From Dioscorea cayenensis subsp. rotundata (taxonomy: Eukaryota; Streptophyta; Magnoliopsida; Dioscoreales; Dioscoreaceae), in contig NC_052486.1 of the NCBI RefSeq assembly GCF_009730915.1, positions 23,568,137 to 23,632,136 of the forward strand: DNA of 64,000 bases. Direction: 5' to 3'. Of this stretch, positions 13,945-25,819 are shown piece by piece (the first letter of the stretch is position 1; each line of letters opens with the position of its first letter). A model generated the notes under the pieces. The model searched no databases, was not told the origin of the DNA, and saw only the letters and a program-made list of their open reading frames with translations. The position numbers were made by a program, and so were the translations under genes.

Positions 13945-14848
13945 TTAACATGTCAATCTAGTATAATTGTCTCTGAACTTCACTTGCGAAACAAAGCCGT
14001 CTTTCTCGATCGATGCAGCGTGCTCGCACGAAGGGCACAACGTCAGCGTAGCGGCTTGAGCACGCATTTGCAATGGTTGTTGTTGCGGAGATTTCAATGA
14101 TCTGAGATCTTGTATTTCCTTCTGCAACCTCTGATTTTCTTCGGTGAGGAATTCGCAGTATTGTCTCAAGTACTCACAATCTACTTCTGTTTGCTTGAGT
14201 TTTGTTCTAACAAAAACAAAATTGAATATGAACAACATGTAAATGAATCAAGAATCAAAGCTCAATGTTACATATATATTAATACCTGGCTCTTCTGTTC
14301 TGAAACCAGACTTCTACTTGTCTTGGCCTGAGACCCAATCTCTTAGCAATTGCAAGCTTTTGTTTCTGCATTCATGGAGATGAATCAATCCAAGATTACA
14401 AAATCAATACCAATATTTCTTATAAGTAAATATAAATAACTAACCGGATTCAAGGTGGCATGTTCTTTGAAGCTCTCTTCGAGATAACAAGCTTGTTCTT
14501 TAGAAAGCCGAAGTTTTTTCCGTGTTCTTTTCCGGTCTGCATCATCATCTTCTCCGAATCTCCATCGAGATTGAGAAGAAGAAGGCCCTGCTGACTCATT
14601 GTCTAAATCCTTCATGCCATGACTTCCATCTTCATCACCATTAAAAAACACCAAATAATCTCAACTTTTATATGCACTTTAACTATATAAACTACCAAAG
14701 GTGCAATTAATAAAACATATATATATATATATATATATAGAATACCAAGATCAAAAGAGCAAGGTAGCTTGAGTTCAAGTTGGAGTGAAGGATGATTTGC
14801 TCCATCTTTCTTGCAACCATTGATGGCAAAGTATGAAGAGAGCTCCAT
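13945..14848 (-). CDS. HD-Zip class II transcription factor
   Basis: Four exons on the minus strand: 14848-14746, 14629-14445, 14365-14286 and 14206-13945, giving 209 residues. An LxLxL repression motif is at 22-28 (LQLELKL). The homeodomain spans about 68-127, with recognition helix [15 protein letters not shown] split by an intron inside the RAR/T codon group. A leucine zipper follows with Leu at 137, 144, 151 and 158. The class II signature CPSCE is at 181-185, a redox-sensitive motif in this family. These proteins dimerise, bind CAATNATTG-type sites and usually repress; they act in shade and auxin responses. The second exon's acceptor has an in-frame alternative (AG before ATTATTTGG), which would add residues. 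Intron 1 and the 5' leader carry (TA)n tracts, and the leader also has a GA-rich run. Confidence 0.93.
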
Positions 14849-14908
14849 GGATGAAAGAAGAGATGATGAAACAAAGTATGAAGCTATATATATATATATA
14901 TATATATG

Positions 14909-14954
14909 GAAAGAGAAAGAGAGAAAGAGAGAAAGAGAGAAAGAGAGAGAGAGG
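14909..14954. repeat. GA-rich microsatellite in HD-Zip 5' leader
   Basis: Runs of GAAAGAGA and GAGAGAGA follow a (TA)n tract at 14886-14907, both just upstream of the HD-Zip start. Read on the gene's own strand it is a CT-rich run, common in plant 5' leaders. Confidence 0.85.
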
Positions 14955-16584
14955 AGATAAAGATGTGCATGAATAGCAGTAGTAGCAGTAGTAGTAAGTA
15001 AAGGAGCAGGGACATTGGAGGGAAAGTGATGAGAAAATTCCCACCTTGTCTTCATCATTGGTGTCCTCCACATTGATACAAACATGGAAAGAGATGGCAT
15101 TCATTGCCCCCTCACCTTCTCCAAAATCCTTCTCCCAATTATTTGCCATGCTCTCTCTCTCTCTCTCTCTCTCTTCATCATCATCTTCTAAATCTTTTAA
15201 TGTAATTTCCAATTTTGCTTCCAATCACATCATTCACTACTTTTCTTATGACCCCACCATATCTATCTATTACAAGCATGAAATACTAAACACTGGTGTA
15301 TTGTTTTATTATTAATAATATTAAAATCATTCCTATTCCTCATGGAGTTTTGAGTTATTATTGTTCATTTTATTTTAATCTCTAAATTTAGTTCAAAAAC
15401 ATTTACTTTATTTGAATGATGAAGTACATTAATTTATTTGTTTTAACTTTTTTTTTTCTTTGTAGAATAATGAGCAAAACAAGCACATTCATATAGTTTA
15501 GAGATCTAGTAAATATTTTTAAAAAAATAAAATAAAATAAATAAAATTTTTAACTTTAAGAGTCAATAATGACTTTAGTTTATTGGCTTTAACTATATAT
15601 GTCACTAGAGTCTCAACTTTTAATGGAAACAAAATCCCCTATTATATATAATGCTATTTTTATTAAAAATAAATTAATGATCTTAATTAAGCACTTATGA
15701 CTTAGTTTCATCATATTTTCGGTTACTAAATGTGGCATAGTTTATCTAGTATATTATTACTCAGTTTTATTTTTTGATTTATTTACTCTGAGAGAGTTTT
15801 GCTCTGCCCTGTTTTTTGCACATTACTCGCGATCTGCATTTTATATTATATTAATTTTTATTTATAGTATTTAATTAATTTTCTATGTACTTAAACCTTT
15901 TATGTATAATGAAGATGAGTTGTCTCTATTTAAATAATAGATAATAACATTATAAATGTATTCATTTGTTGCATGTGGTGTGGTTGTAAGTTTAAACTAA
16001 TATCATAATTCGATACATGAGATTTGATTTGATTGGATTTTCTCAATAATAATTCCTTTCCTTTTAGTAGAATAAATTTCTTTTCTTTTTGTATTAGAAT
16101 TGTTTCTCGTCGAAGAGAATCTCTAATCGTTTTAATTATTTTTTTTAAAAAAATATTATTTATTGAGAAGATTGTGATGTTTTGTTTCTTTTTTCCATTG
16201 CTTGTTCATACTCTTGTCCAATAGAATCCTAGATGGTTTTTAATTTATTTATTTCAAAAAATATTTAAATATTATCTTGAGATAATAGAGATTGGAGTAT
16301 ATATGAGCAAACTAGACAGACAATGGCCTAATAATTAAAGAAATAGTCTAATTTTAACTCAATGATGGTTTTGACTCTAATTGTATGATGTGATGAGGTA
16401 ATAATGTTCAAGGGTCCAATGATGTATTCTTTAATTGCTAAAAGTTATGATTATTTAGTTGTCTTCTCTTGGGAAAACTTGGAAGTTTGTCCAACAAAAA
16501 ATCATTAACAGCCTAACTTAGACTGTATAGGTCTCCCTACCCACCAACTAGTCTAGTTATCCTCACATTACCTTAATTTAAGAT

Positions 16585-16800
16585 AGTATATATATTATAT
16601 ATATATATATATATAAGACTATTCATATAGGACTATTTCTCCGTAGAAGTCCATAGATAAGAAATCTATGGATGTCCATTATAGCCATAAGATCTCGATC
16701 TAATGGCTAACATTGATAAACAGTAGTTATTACAATAACATATACAGTAATTACTGTTTAAAACAATATAATGAACACTAATACTGTCCAACCGCTACAA
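16585..16800. mobile_element. (TA)n-bounded MITE-like element (one end unclear)
   Basis: A (TA)n tract is followed by AAGTCCATAGATAAG, AAATCTATGGATGTCC, GATAAACAGTAGTTATT and CAGTAATTACTGTTTAAAAC. The CTATGGATGT and ACTGTTTA motifs are shared with the inserts at 1486 and 9009. The right end has no second TA tract, so the boundary is approximate. Confidence 0.45.
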
Positions 16801-19800
16801 ATATGCTCATCATTCTTTATTTTCATATAAAAATAAGTGTATAACAAACTCACATATATTAAAATAAAAAACACAAAATAAACATGCATTAAACGAGGAA
16901 TAAACAATACGAAAGAAATTAAAACAGTGAAGATAAAACGAAAATTATGTACTTCGGAAAAAAAAAAAATAAGAGATACACCATATTACACTGCCACATA
17001 AGATTAGCAAAATTATAATTTGGCCATAGACTTTTATAAATCACTCGCATTACACGTTTGAGATTCCAAAAAATTCAAAATTTCTTTTCACGGTACTTAT
17101 GACATCCACCAGCTTGATTCTTTATTATTTGGAGCTCCGGACATTCAAAGAATGAATTAATTGTATTATTTTTAATTAATAGATCTGTTATCCATTTATT
17201 TTATCTAATAAATCAAATTATTTATATGTTAATTTAAATGAAATAAATAAAACATCAAATTCACTAGGAATTAAAAAACAGAGTATATAGAAAGATGAGG
17301 TATGGCCATTGTGTCCTTTTCCATTGGACTCTTTGTAATTTTCTTTGTTGTTCTTGTCTGTTTCTTTGTTCTTCTATTTTTAATCTTCCTATTTTTATTC
17401 AATAACACATGGTTTATATATATATATATATATAGATGATGCCTTGAATATAAACCGTGAACCACGAAATCAAGAATAAAAAATATTAAAATTAAAAATA
17501 ATAAAACAAGTTATTAAGATTAAGTCTGAGGTGTCACCATCCTTCTTTTTTCTCTTTGTATCTAAATCAAAACTACTTCATTATAATAATTATGATTAAC
17601 TTTCTTTTCAAAAGAAAAGAAAGGAAAAAAGAAAACAATAATTTTGGGTTGCCCGCATCAAATTTTAACTAGATTATTCATTTTTAAAAAAATTATTCTT
17701 TATATATATAAGTGAGTGAAATATTTAATGCATTAATGATATATATATATATATAAGGTATAATACATTTTGGGAATGGATCATAACCCACCGGTTCTCA
17801 TGTATTTTGCATTTAGAGAAGACTTGAATTCAAGTTCTTGAACTTGCAAATCTATATGTATACCACCATGTGGAAAGAACAATAGTTCCTCTTCTCCAGG
17901 GTTATATAACATAAAAGATTTAGTCCCTCACCGTGTTCCTGTAGATTTTTTGAGATAAATCTTTATAAAGATTTAAATCATTGTAATTTTGTTTCTCTAC
18001 ATCTGTTTGTTCTTTGATAATACCTTATGTGAGAAGGGATGTTATGTATTACACTTCTTTTTTTTTTTTTTATCACTAGAACAATAGATTGTGTGTGTAT
18101 ATGTATATATATATATATAAATGAATTAATATGATTAGATGATTAATTAAACAAGGGCTAGTGTTGATTAAGCACTCCCTATCGTATCTATGATTTTGGT
18201 GATTCGAAAAGGAAAGCACAATGGGGGCTACTCTCTACTCACATTGTAGAGGGAGAGTAGGACAACTCTAGGAATAAGATTCCATCACAAGCTCATCACA
18301 TCTATCAACTCTTTCATTCTTTTGACCTTTTCCTTGCCTAAATCAATGCTCTCATTTACTCAAAGGCCAAAGCCAAAAAACATCCCCACAATAATTCATT
18401 TCTACTTCACTTCCAAGCATCATATATGTATATATATATAATTATTTTTATTTCATAATAAAATAAATAAATAATATTTAATTGACAAATCTATTTAAAA
18501 TATATTCCATTTGTTCACCAAAAATTAAATTTTTTTCAATATTTAACTAGATAGATAGTGCAAATGAGAATACATAAAATAAATTATTTGTTTTTTTAAA
18601 TAATATAATGATATGTGCTTCTCTTTTTTTTTGTTTTTCAAATTCAAATCTTATTATATTATGTTCTTTTCTTCAATATTTTCAAACCGTCCACTTTTAT
18701 TATGACGTCTAAGTTTTTTTTTTGGGCTATTTTAAAATAAATTTGTTTGTTGCTTTAATCATTAACAAACTTACATTGAATTCTTTAATTGGATTTAATT
18801 TTTATATTTTTGGTGATAAAAGGAATAAATGTCACACTCTAATTTTTCAACTTGAATTGGCATCAAAGCACAAAAAATAGTGAGGAATGATGACTACACA
18901 ACCACAATCACCACTATCATTTGTTCAAGGAACTCTTAAATTCACACATGCATCGCATGTAGATAAAAGTGATTTTTTTTTTTAATTCATTATTCTTTTT
19001 AAAAAGTTTCCAATTCTAAAAAGAAAAAAATATATATATCTAATTTTGATGGATAATAGAAGTTTAAAATTCCCCAATTATTAATTATCTTCTGGTAAAT
19101 AATACCATATATTCTTTTAATAATTTAAAAAAAATCTATTATAGTGTATTCTTATATTCTTATATCTTTGCTTCGAATGAAAGGAATTTACTATCATTCC
19201 AAATATAAATCTCAATCATTTTTTTCCTGATTTGTGAGAAATGATGATAAACCACTAATATTTTTAATCAATAAAACATTACAAAGACAAATCAAGTTCA
19301 ATATATATATATTATGTATATAAATCGATACACATATGATGATCATATGATAGTTTTGATAAATGTTATACTTCTTAAATAAGTCGATGTTTTCATTAAT
19401 GAAGTCAAGAATAATTTTTGTTATTGTTTCTTCTGTTCATTAAAATATAATTTATTTTTATTTTTATTTTGTATTGAGAGGGATTGAAAACTATATCTAA
19501 AATTTATTTATCTTAAATAAATAAATAAATATTCATATATACACAAAGACTAAAAAAAAGACTATAACATAAATATATATCAGAAAAAATATAAATATAT
19601 ATTATAAAAATAAAGATTAAATTTATATAAAATACATTAATAAATTTTAATTAATATGCTTAAAACATCGTCAGCACAGTTAAAGTGTGTTTGGAGACAA
19701 TGTCATGGGTCATGAAATAGACAGTTAGGTCTTGAAAATTTAGTACAATCATCATGAAATTATATAAGAGGTTTACAGGGACCGACATGCAAATGGACCC

Positions 19801-20429
19801 CCCTCAAAATAATTTTATTTTTTTTTAAAAAAAAAAGGCAATAAAATGACTAAAATACCCCCCACTCATATATGCACAAACACACAAAGTATGCATTCCC
19901 CACTTCACGTGCGCGGGTGTGCGTCGTATGAGTAATAATTTGATGATGATTTGTACCGATAGCAACCCATGCTCTGTTATTATTTATTAATAATTTAATA
20001 AATCCCACAAGTTACTCGTGGAGTATTAATTAATATTTTAAGTATTATTTAAAAAAATAAAAAAAATAAAAAACTTTTTGTTTACTTACAACACTGAAAA
20101 AAGTAGGTACTCACTGACATATTTGTAAGTCATCACAAATCTCTTTTATTTTTTTATTTTTGAGTTTTTTAGTGTCTCAATCAGAGTTAGAACTTAATCT
20201 AATCACAATAACAGTGTCCTGAAATAGTATGAGCAAACATAAGTTTTATAAGAAAGATATGTAAAACTAAAATTATTTAAGTAAATAAACAAGGGGTTAA
20301 TCCAACTCCAATCTTTATTATAAACAAATATATATATAACCTTCGGTAGTTTAATCCAAATTAGTTTAAAATCCATAACTCCAAAAAAACCTAGTGTATC
20401 AGAGACCAATAATCTAAAACCTTGTAGTT

Positions 20430-23400
20430 TCTAGTTATTACATAGTTCATTCAGAGAAGGCAGGGAAAAGAACAGTAATGAATAGCAAGAACCAAGATAG
20501 TCCTTGTCGAGGCTGCAAATTGTTTGCAGTAATGATTGGAAGATGCGGCAGAGGCGAGAGCGAGGCCCCGATGCCCATGTGAACTGCGCGTGGGCGGGCA
20601 TCCAACAAGAGAAGCACATCATGATGGAGACCGTCGAACAACAGGCAGCCATAGCAAAGCTTGCAACTCAAATTATGTAAATTGTTTGTTTGCCTCCGGT
20701 CATGCTAGAGACGATGAAACACTGCCACACAATACAAATGGCTTAATCTTACTCCCTATCTCAAACATCTCCAGTCAGCAGCAATAGCAACTGTGTCATT
20801 GATGAAACAGTTAATCGACACACTTTTCACTTGAAAATTTTCTCAAATTACTGAATAGCAGAGTTGCAGGATTAACAGAACATAAATGGCATATATAAAC
20901 TAAGAAGCAAAAAATCGAATTGAAGACTGAATGCGGCCGAGGGACCACTTCGGCTCATGTCATTTCATTTGGACACGGCTACTTGAATAGTCCAGAAATG
21001 GAGACAAAAAAAATTGGAAATAGTAAATAAATGAAAGAAGGGTACCTTTGGAGGGATATTAGCAGCATGGACAATGGACAATGATAGGATCAGGGCACCT
21101 GCAAATGCACAAACTTATATCTGGATATTGGCTTTGTTATATCATATTTTATAAGGACCAAGTTCAACCTGAGTTGATAACCTCTGCTCATGCTCCCAAG
21201 TCATCAGTTAAATGTTGGATTCCAATCTTACCAGCAGATGTTGTTGAGGTCTTTTATAGATCAGGAATTACCAAAGAACTGTATAGATATGTAGATCCAG
21301 GATTTGCCTGCAAAAAACCAACGGTTGTCAATGTTCCAATGTAAAGTAGATTTTATTGCCATCAGTAAATCAGTAAACTGAAAGGCTTGAAACAGAAATA
21401 TGTACAATTTGGGATTGCAGCGGCAGCAACATCAGCAACGGGTAGACTAACTCAGAGATGCAAGGTCAGATATATAAAAATCTAAATTTGCCTCGAGAAA
21501 ATAGAAGAAAATAGAATTTAACTTCAAAATAGCCCAGAAAAAGTTTGGCAGATGCATACTGATTTTCTAGCATCTGGCAGAAATAACAATTCACGCACAA
21601 AAGCCAGTGCACAAACAAAAGAAAAAATTATAAAAGTGAAAAGCAGTATTGACATACAACAAGAATGTGGCACCAAGACCATGCACAAATGTAGTCAGAG
21701 TTATACAACACAGAAACTCTAATGAGATAAAGTACTATGTAAATTATGAACAAGCTTGTAATGCATAATAAAGAATTTAACATCACTAAGCACATCCCAA
21801 CCTTTGTAAATAACATCACTAACAATTTGGTCCCCACTCAAATAAAAAATCATATAAATATATATAGCTTATAGATAATTATAAAATAAAAAAGAAAAAT
21901 TTATAGAGACCTTGACCTTTTCTCGCTAAAAGATTGATATTATAAAAGCTGTAAAACACAAATATATTTTTATTTTACAGCCAACCAAGCCAACTCATGG
22001 ACTCACTCCTTGAACTTAGTACTAATATAACAGTGGAGCAAATATCACAACTTAGGCTTGCAAGTACAGAAACCAAATGAACAGTAGAAATCATTGAGTG
22101 TCCCATGAAAATATTTGCACCAAATTAACTTCGAAAGTATGATAAGAGTGAAATGCCAGGCAACAAAATACTATTGACTGTAATAAGCCATTATAAAGAA
22201 GCTACCATGACCAAGGCCTTGACTGAAAATTGGCCCCAGCTTTCTCATGAAACTAAAAAGTTTACCATTGCCGCAGAGAACCATGATCTTTCCTCAATCA
22301 GCTCTTAGCATATGTGATTAATGCATCATATTCAAGTATTTCATACAAAAATAAATGCCAAATATCAAACGGCTACACTCTAAAAGATTGCTGATTGTTT
22401 TACTAATGTTAAATACAGAATGAAGTATTACCTTTCGAAACCAAGAAAAACAAACCTGAATAATCTTCCACATTGTGAACACAAAAAGAAAAGGTGAATT
22501 GATTAATTTCAACAAAAAAATAGTAGAAAGAAAACTACCATGGATGCATCATGAATAAAAAAAATGTTGGAAAATCACATCGCCAGCCAGGAGTGAAAAA
22601 ACCATGAGTTCTGACTTCCATCATATTTGTATTTAAAGTAAAGTTGATCAAATTTCAATCTTACATCCAAACCAAATCCTTTATAAATTTTCATCCTTGT
22701 CCATCACTATTAATTCTGAGAATATAATCCCACAAAACATGGCCAAAAGAATAACAAGCACAAACAACTTATAATAGTTTTTTAAGAAAACATTATAGGC
22801 CTCAAAATATAATAGTTAAAATATAAAGTTTAACCAAAGCATCATATTATACTTGATGTTTAGAAATTAGAATGCTGAAAACTAAACCATCCATCTCATC
22901 ACAGTGAAGTGCATGGCAGCTTTCACCAACTAATTTTAGGGATTGGACTCTGTTAAACATCTGACAGTCAATGAAGCACGTAGAGGTAAAGACAGAATTT
23001 ACAACTGGGTCAACAGGAACTAAAAACTTACCACCATGACACATGCAAAGAGCCCAATCCAACAGAAAAGGTTAGTACCTAAACAAAACACAAGAATATG
23101 TTAAATGCAGAGAAAAGTCTCAAACAATCTTATCACCGCACCCTTTTTCATTTCTTCAAGACACTGCCTTCTTGGTTAGTTCAAGCAATGATTCAATTGG
23201 ATTAACATGATCCAATAATGATTGTATTTGTCATTTTCCATACAGGGAAAAAAAATAATATATAGACCACAAGAAATATAGCCCACCAAAAGATTATAAG
23301 CCTATCAGAGCAACCAAAATTAACATATAATAGTGACAGAAATTCAAGCAGTGTTATAACATGCAGGATAGTAAGCCACTAGTGAAATTCAGATAATGAT

Positions 23401-23961
23401 ATTTGTTTATAATAGTAGATACCAAGAAGCACAATGTGCCAATGGCGGCCAAACAAGAATTAACAAATAAGCTATATTCAAGAGCAAGAATTAACAAATA
23501 AGCCATGTTCAAGAGTTAATGAGTTCCATTCATATAATTTAACTGATCAAAAGAGATCACGAAGCACATTTAACACACAAGATATGTACCAAAAAGAGGG
23601 GAAAACACAAAGTATAGTATGATATCAGCAACCAAAGCAATAAGATTATTTTTCTCCCAAATAAATGAGCAATTCATTACAAGACTAATCATCAGGTGTA
23701 ACCTAATGATGGAAATATTTTAGATGATCCAGTGTTACACCAGTTGTAAAAAAAGTTAAAAATGGAAATAACATTGAGACTAGCAACAACAATCAAAGAA
23801 AAAAAAAGAGAATAAAAGAAAAACCTCAAACATGAAACACTAACCATATATATATATATATATGAGCAACAGGAGATATGCTCAGAAAGCAGTATACATG
23901 CATACCATGCAAAAGGGTACCAAGTTATTCATACGCTAAGTACCATAATTTAAAGGAAGGC
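20430..23961 (-). other. Probable spliced 3' region of the first RING gene
   Basis: Just after the RING stop the minus strand reads TTATG/GTACTTAGC (donor at 23944/23943). Acceptors and donors further down outline short exons at 23078-23032 and 21098-21046, and a GC-rich block at about 20450-20690 could be the last exon. The donor and first acceptor have counterparts in the second RING gene. The joined pieces have no long common frame, so I read them as 3'UTR, not coding. The rest is AT-rich intron-like DNA. This is inference from splice-site pattern and paralogue comparison. Confidence 0.35.
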
Positions 23962-25719
23962 TCAGTTCAGCCTTCTCCTCTTCCTTACATGAAGAGCTCC
24001 ACCATCCACATCCAACGAGCCAGAGGTGCTACTTCTTCCCCTTCTTCTAAGGGACCTAGATGATCCTGCACTGTTTGGTTCCACTACACCATCAGGAACA
24101 GCTACATCTCCTTGTATCACAGCCATGGTGCTTGAAGCAGAAGCCTGATCAGCAGCAATTGCAGCTGCAACAGATGGCCTACCACCCAGTGGGTCTAAAT
24201 TTGGAGGACTCACAGAGGATCCAGAGGCTCCGTAGCGGTTAGTACTACTTGCTAGCCTCTCAACCACCCTACCAAGGTCATAAAGAGAGAACCTTGGCCA
24301 GAAGTCCGCTGCCCCATCTTGGGTCGGTAAACTCGAGTTATTATTTTGAGGTTCTGGTGTGACATTTCTATGCAACAAACTATCCCCTGTGTTTAGCCTT
24401 CTTTCAAGATTCCTCTCCCGTCTTTGCATATCTGACCTTAGTCTGGCCAGGAGCCTGCGCTGACCCATATCAAACATATCATGCATGCTCGGATCCAGAT
24501 GACCTTCAAACCTATCACTGTTAGGAAGTCGCGCATCAAAAAGTCGTCTCCAAGACCCATCTCCCAATCTTCTTGTAGAAATAGGTCGGAAGTGCTGCCT
24601 GAAGCTCTCAAGCCTATTCCCACGCGGCCTTGGTGGTATCTTCAACCCATGCTGCCCATCTTCTCCATGCTTACTCTCCTGGCCTGCTTCCGAGCTCCCT
24701 CTCCCATATATAGGTGTCATATTAGATTCAGTAACTTCACCTTTGCATACTGGACACTCCTTATGCTCAGAATGGAGATGCAGCCATTGATACAGACACG
24801 GCCAACAGAACAAATGACCACAAGAAGTAACAACCGGCTCCTTTGCCAACTCCAAGCATATATTGCACTCAAAATTAGCAGCACCCTTGCTCTTATCCTC
24901 TGAATCCTCTTCGGAGCCCTCTGCCACCACCCCTTCCTCAGCCACCTTGTTCTTCCCCAGACTTTCTATCGCTGGAGGTTCAGGAATGGCTGATGGGTAG
25001 TGCCAACCAAGATCAGGCCTTTCACTGCCAAAGCCAAAAGATGACCTAAATCGCCGTCTAAGCCTCAACCTGTGCTGTGATTCAATCAATCTCCGGAACC
25101 GAAGCACAGGGTACTGAATAGAGTCTCTCTGGGATGACGACCCATCAGCTCGGCCCGAGGACTCATCCCCATTCAAAGAAGTAGGCACATTGTGACCCTG
25201 CGGGGTTGCCAGGAGAGGGACATAGGGTGGTGAGTAAGGAACATGGGGTTCATCGACCAAACCAGGCGGGGAAGCTGAACCATAGAGTGAATGGGAGACA
25301 CCATCTTGGGTCATTGATTCATTGGCTTCTTCTTGCGAGAACTGCAATGGCTGAACGTCGGAAGGGGAATACGGATCATCGGGCTCTTCTTCTTCATCGA
25401 TGGGTGGAATGGGGATATATGAAGGGCCAATGGGCTCGTAGGAAGGGGTGTACGGGGCGTGCTCGGAGCTTGGTTGTGCGGCGTCGTAGGAGGCGTTCGA
25501 CGGGGAGTAGGGCTCGGGACCTCCGATGTCCATCACAGAGTGGCTATCTCCGGCGTTGGCGTCGGCGTCCGCTGAGGACGGCGAAGAAGGGACGAGGATC
25601 GACCCTAGGGCGAGATCGGATCCGAGGTCGAGGACGCGAGGGCCAGGTGATCGAGGGAGTCCCAGATAGAGATTCAAATCCATGTTCCCGATCCTGATCT
25701 CATCTCCTTCATCATCCAT
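23962..25719 (-). CDS. RING-type E3 ubiquitin ligase, MUSE1/MUSE2-like (copy A)
   Basis: A single coding exon of 585 residues. The C3HC4 RING finger is at about 285-326 (CNICLELAKEPVVTSCGHLF ... CPVC). The N-terminus has an EAR-like leucine run (DLNLYLGLPRSP, 14-25), then repeated PYSPS-type motifs at about 70-74, 89-94, 116-120 and 161-165. A conserved IPPRPRGNRLESFRQ block follows the RING, with an Arg-rich segment near 410-440 and a basic KRRRLN C-terminus. No membrane anchor is visible, unlike RMA ligases. The nearest remembered relatives are Arabidopsis MUSE1/MUSE2, ligases that turn over helper NLR immune receptors; the exact target here is unknown. A diverged tandem copy lies 3.1 kb upstream in the same orientation. 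The leader has telo-boxes. Confidence 0.9.
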   Translation of the reverse strand: MDDEGDEIRIGNMDLNLYLGLPRSPGPRVLDLGSDLALGSILVPSSPSSADADANAGDSHSVMDIGGPEPYSPSNASYDAAQPSSEHAPYTPSYEPIGPSYIPIPPIDEEEEPDDPYSPSDVQPLQFSQEEANESMTQDGVSHSLYGSASPPGLVDEPHVPYSPPYVPLLATPQGHNVPTSLNGDESSGRADGSSSQRDSIQYPVLRFRRLIESQHRLRLRRRFRSSFGFGSERPDLGWHYPSAIPEPPAIESLGKNKVAEEGVVAEGSEEDSEDKSKGAANFECNICLELAKEPVVTSCGHLFCWPCLYQWLHLHSEHKECPVCKGEVTESNMTPIYGRGSSEAGQESKHGEDGQHGLKIPPRPRGNRLESFRQHFRPISTRRLGDGSWRRLFDARLPNSDRFEGHLDPSMHDMFDMGQRRLLARLRSDMQRRERNLERRLNTGDSLLHRNVTPEPQNNNSSLPTQDGAADFWPRFSLYDLGRVVERLASSTNRYGASGSSVSPPNLDPLGGRPSVAAAIAADQASASSTMAVIQGDVAVPDGVVEPNSAGSSRSLRRRGRSSTSGSLDVDGGALHVRKRRRLN

Positions 25720-25736
25720 CCCAATTCATCAATACC

Positions 25737-25819
25737 AAACCCTAATCCAAAACCCTAATCCCACGCCCATTGCCAACCTTTACCAAAAAGGGGATGATTA
25801 GGGTTAGGGTTACGGTTTG
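25737..25819. promoter_or_regulatory. Cluster of telo-box motifs in RING copy A leader
   Basis: AAACCCTAA occurs at 25737-25745 and 25750-25758, and TTAGGGTTAGGGT at 25798-25810 on the opposite strand, all within 100 bases of the start codon. Telo-boxes are known 5' elements of plant genes expressed in dividing cells and can recruit telobox-binding factors. Their role here is inferred. Confidence 0.5.

Larger units (their letters stand above)
14849..20429. other. Gene-poor AT-rich DNA upstream of the HD-Zip gene
   Basis: Nearest the gene are the HD-Zip 5' leader with a GA-rich run (about 14909-14954) and a CT run (about 15150-15172). The rest is 5 kb of very AT-rich DNA with many (TA)n tracts (around 17418, 17740, 18105, 18430) and one MITE-like insert at 16585. 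A less AT-rich block at about 19660-19960 includes a CACGTG G-box at 19906, but nothing ties it to a gene. No supported coding sequence. Confidence 0.55.

Noticed and set aside
17760-18060. Possible LTR-like fragment (GATGTTATGTATTACAC with Copia-like look)
   Set aside because: No paired ends, target duplication or internal sequence; too little to call.
21046-23078. Hydrophobic peptides from short exon-like pieces, suggesting a small membrane protein on the minus strand
   Set aside because: No reading frame continues across the proposed splice sites, so 3'UTR exons of the RING gene are the better explanation.
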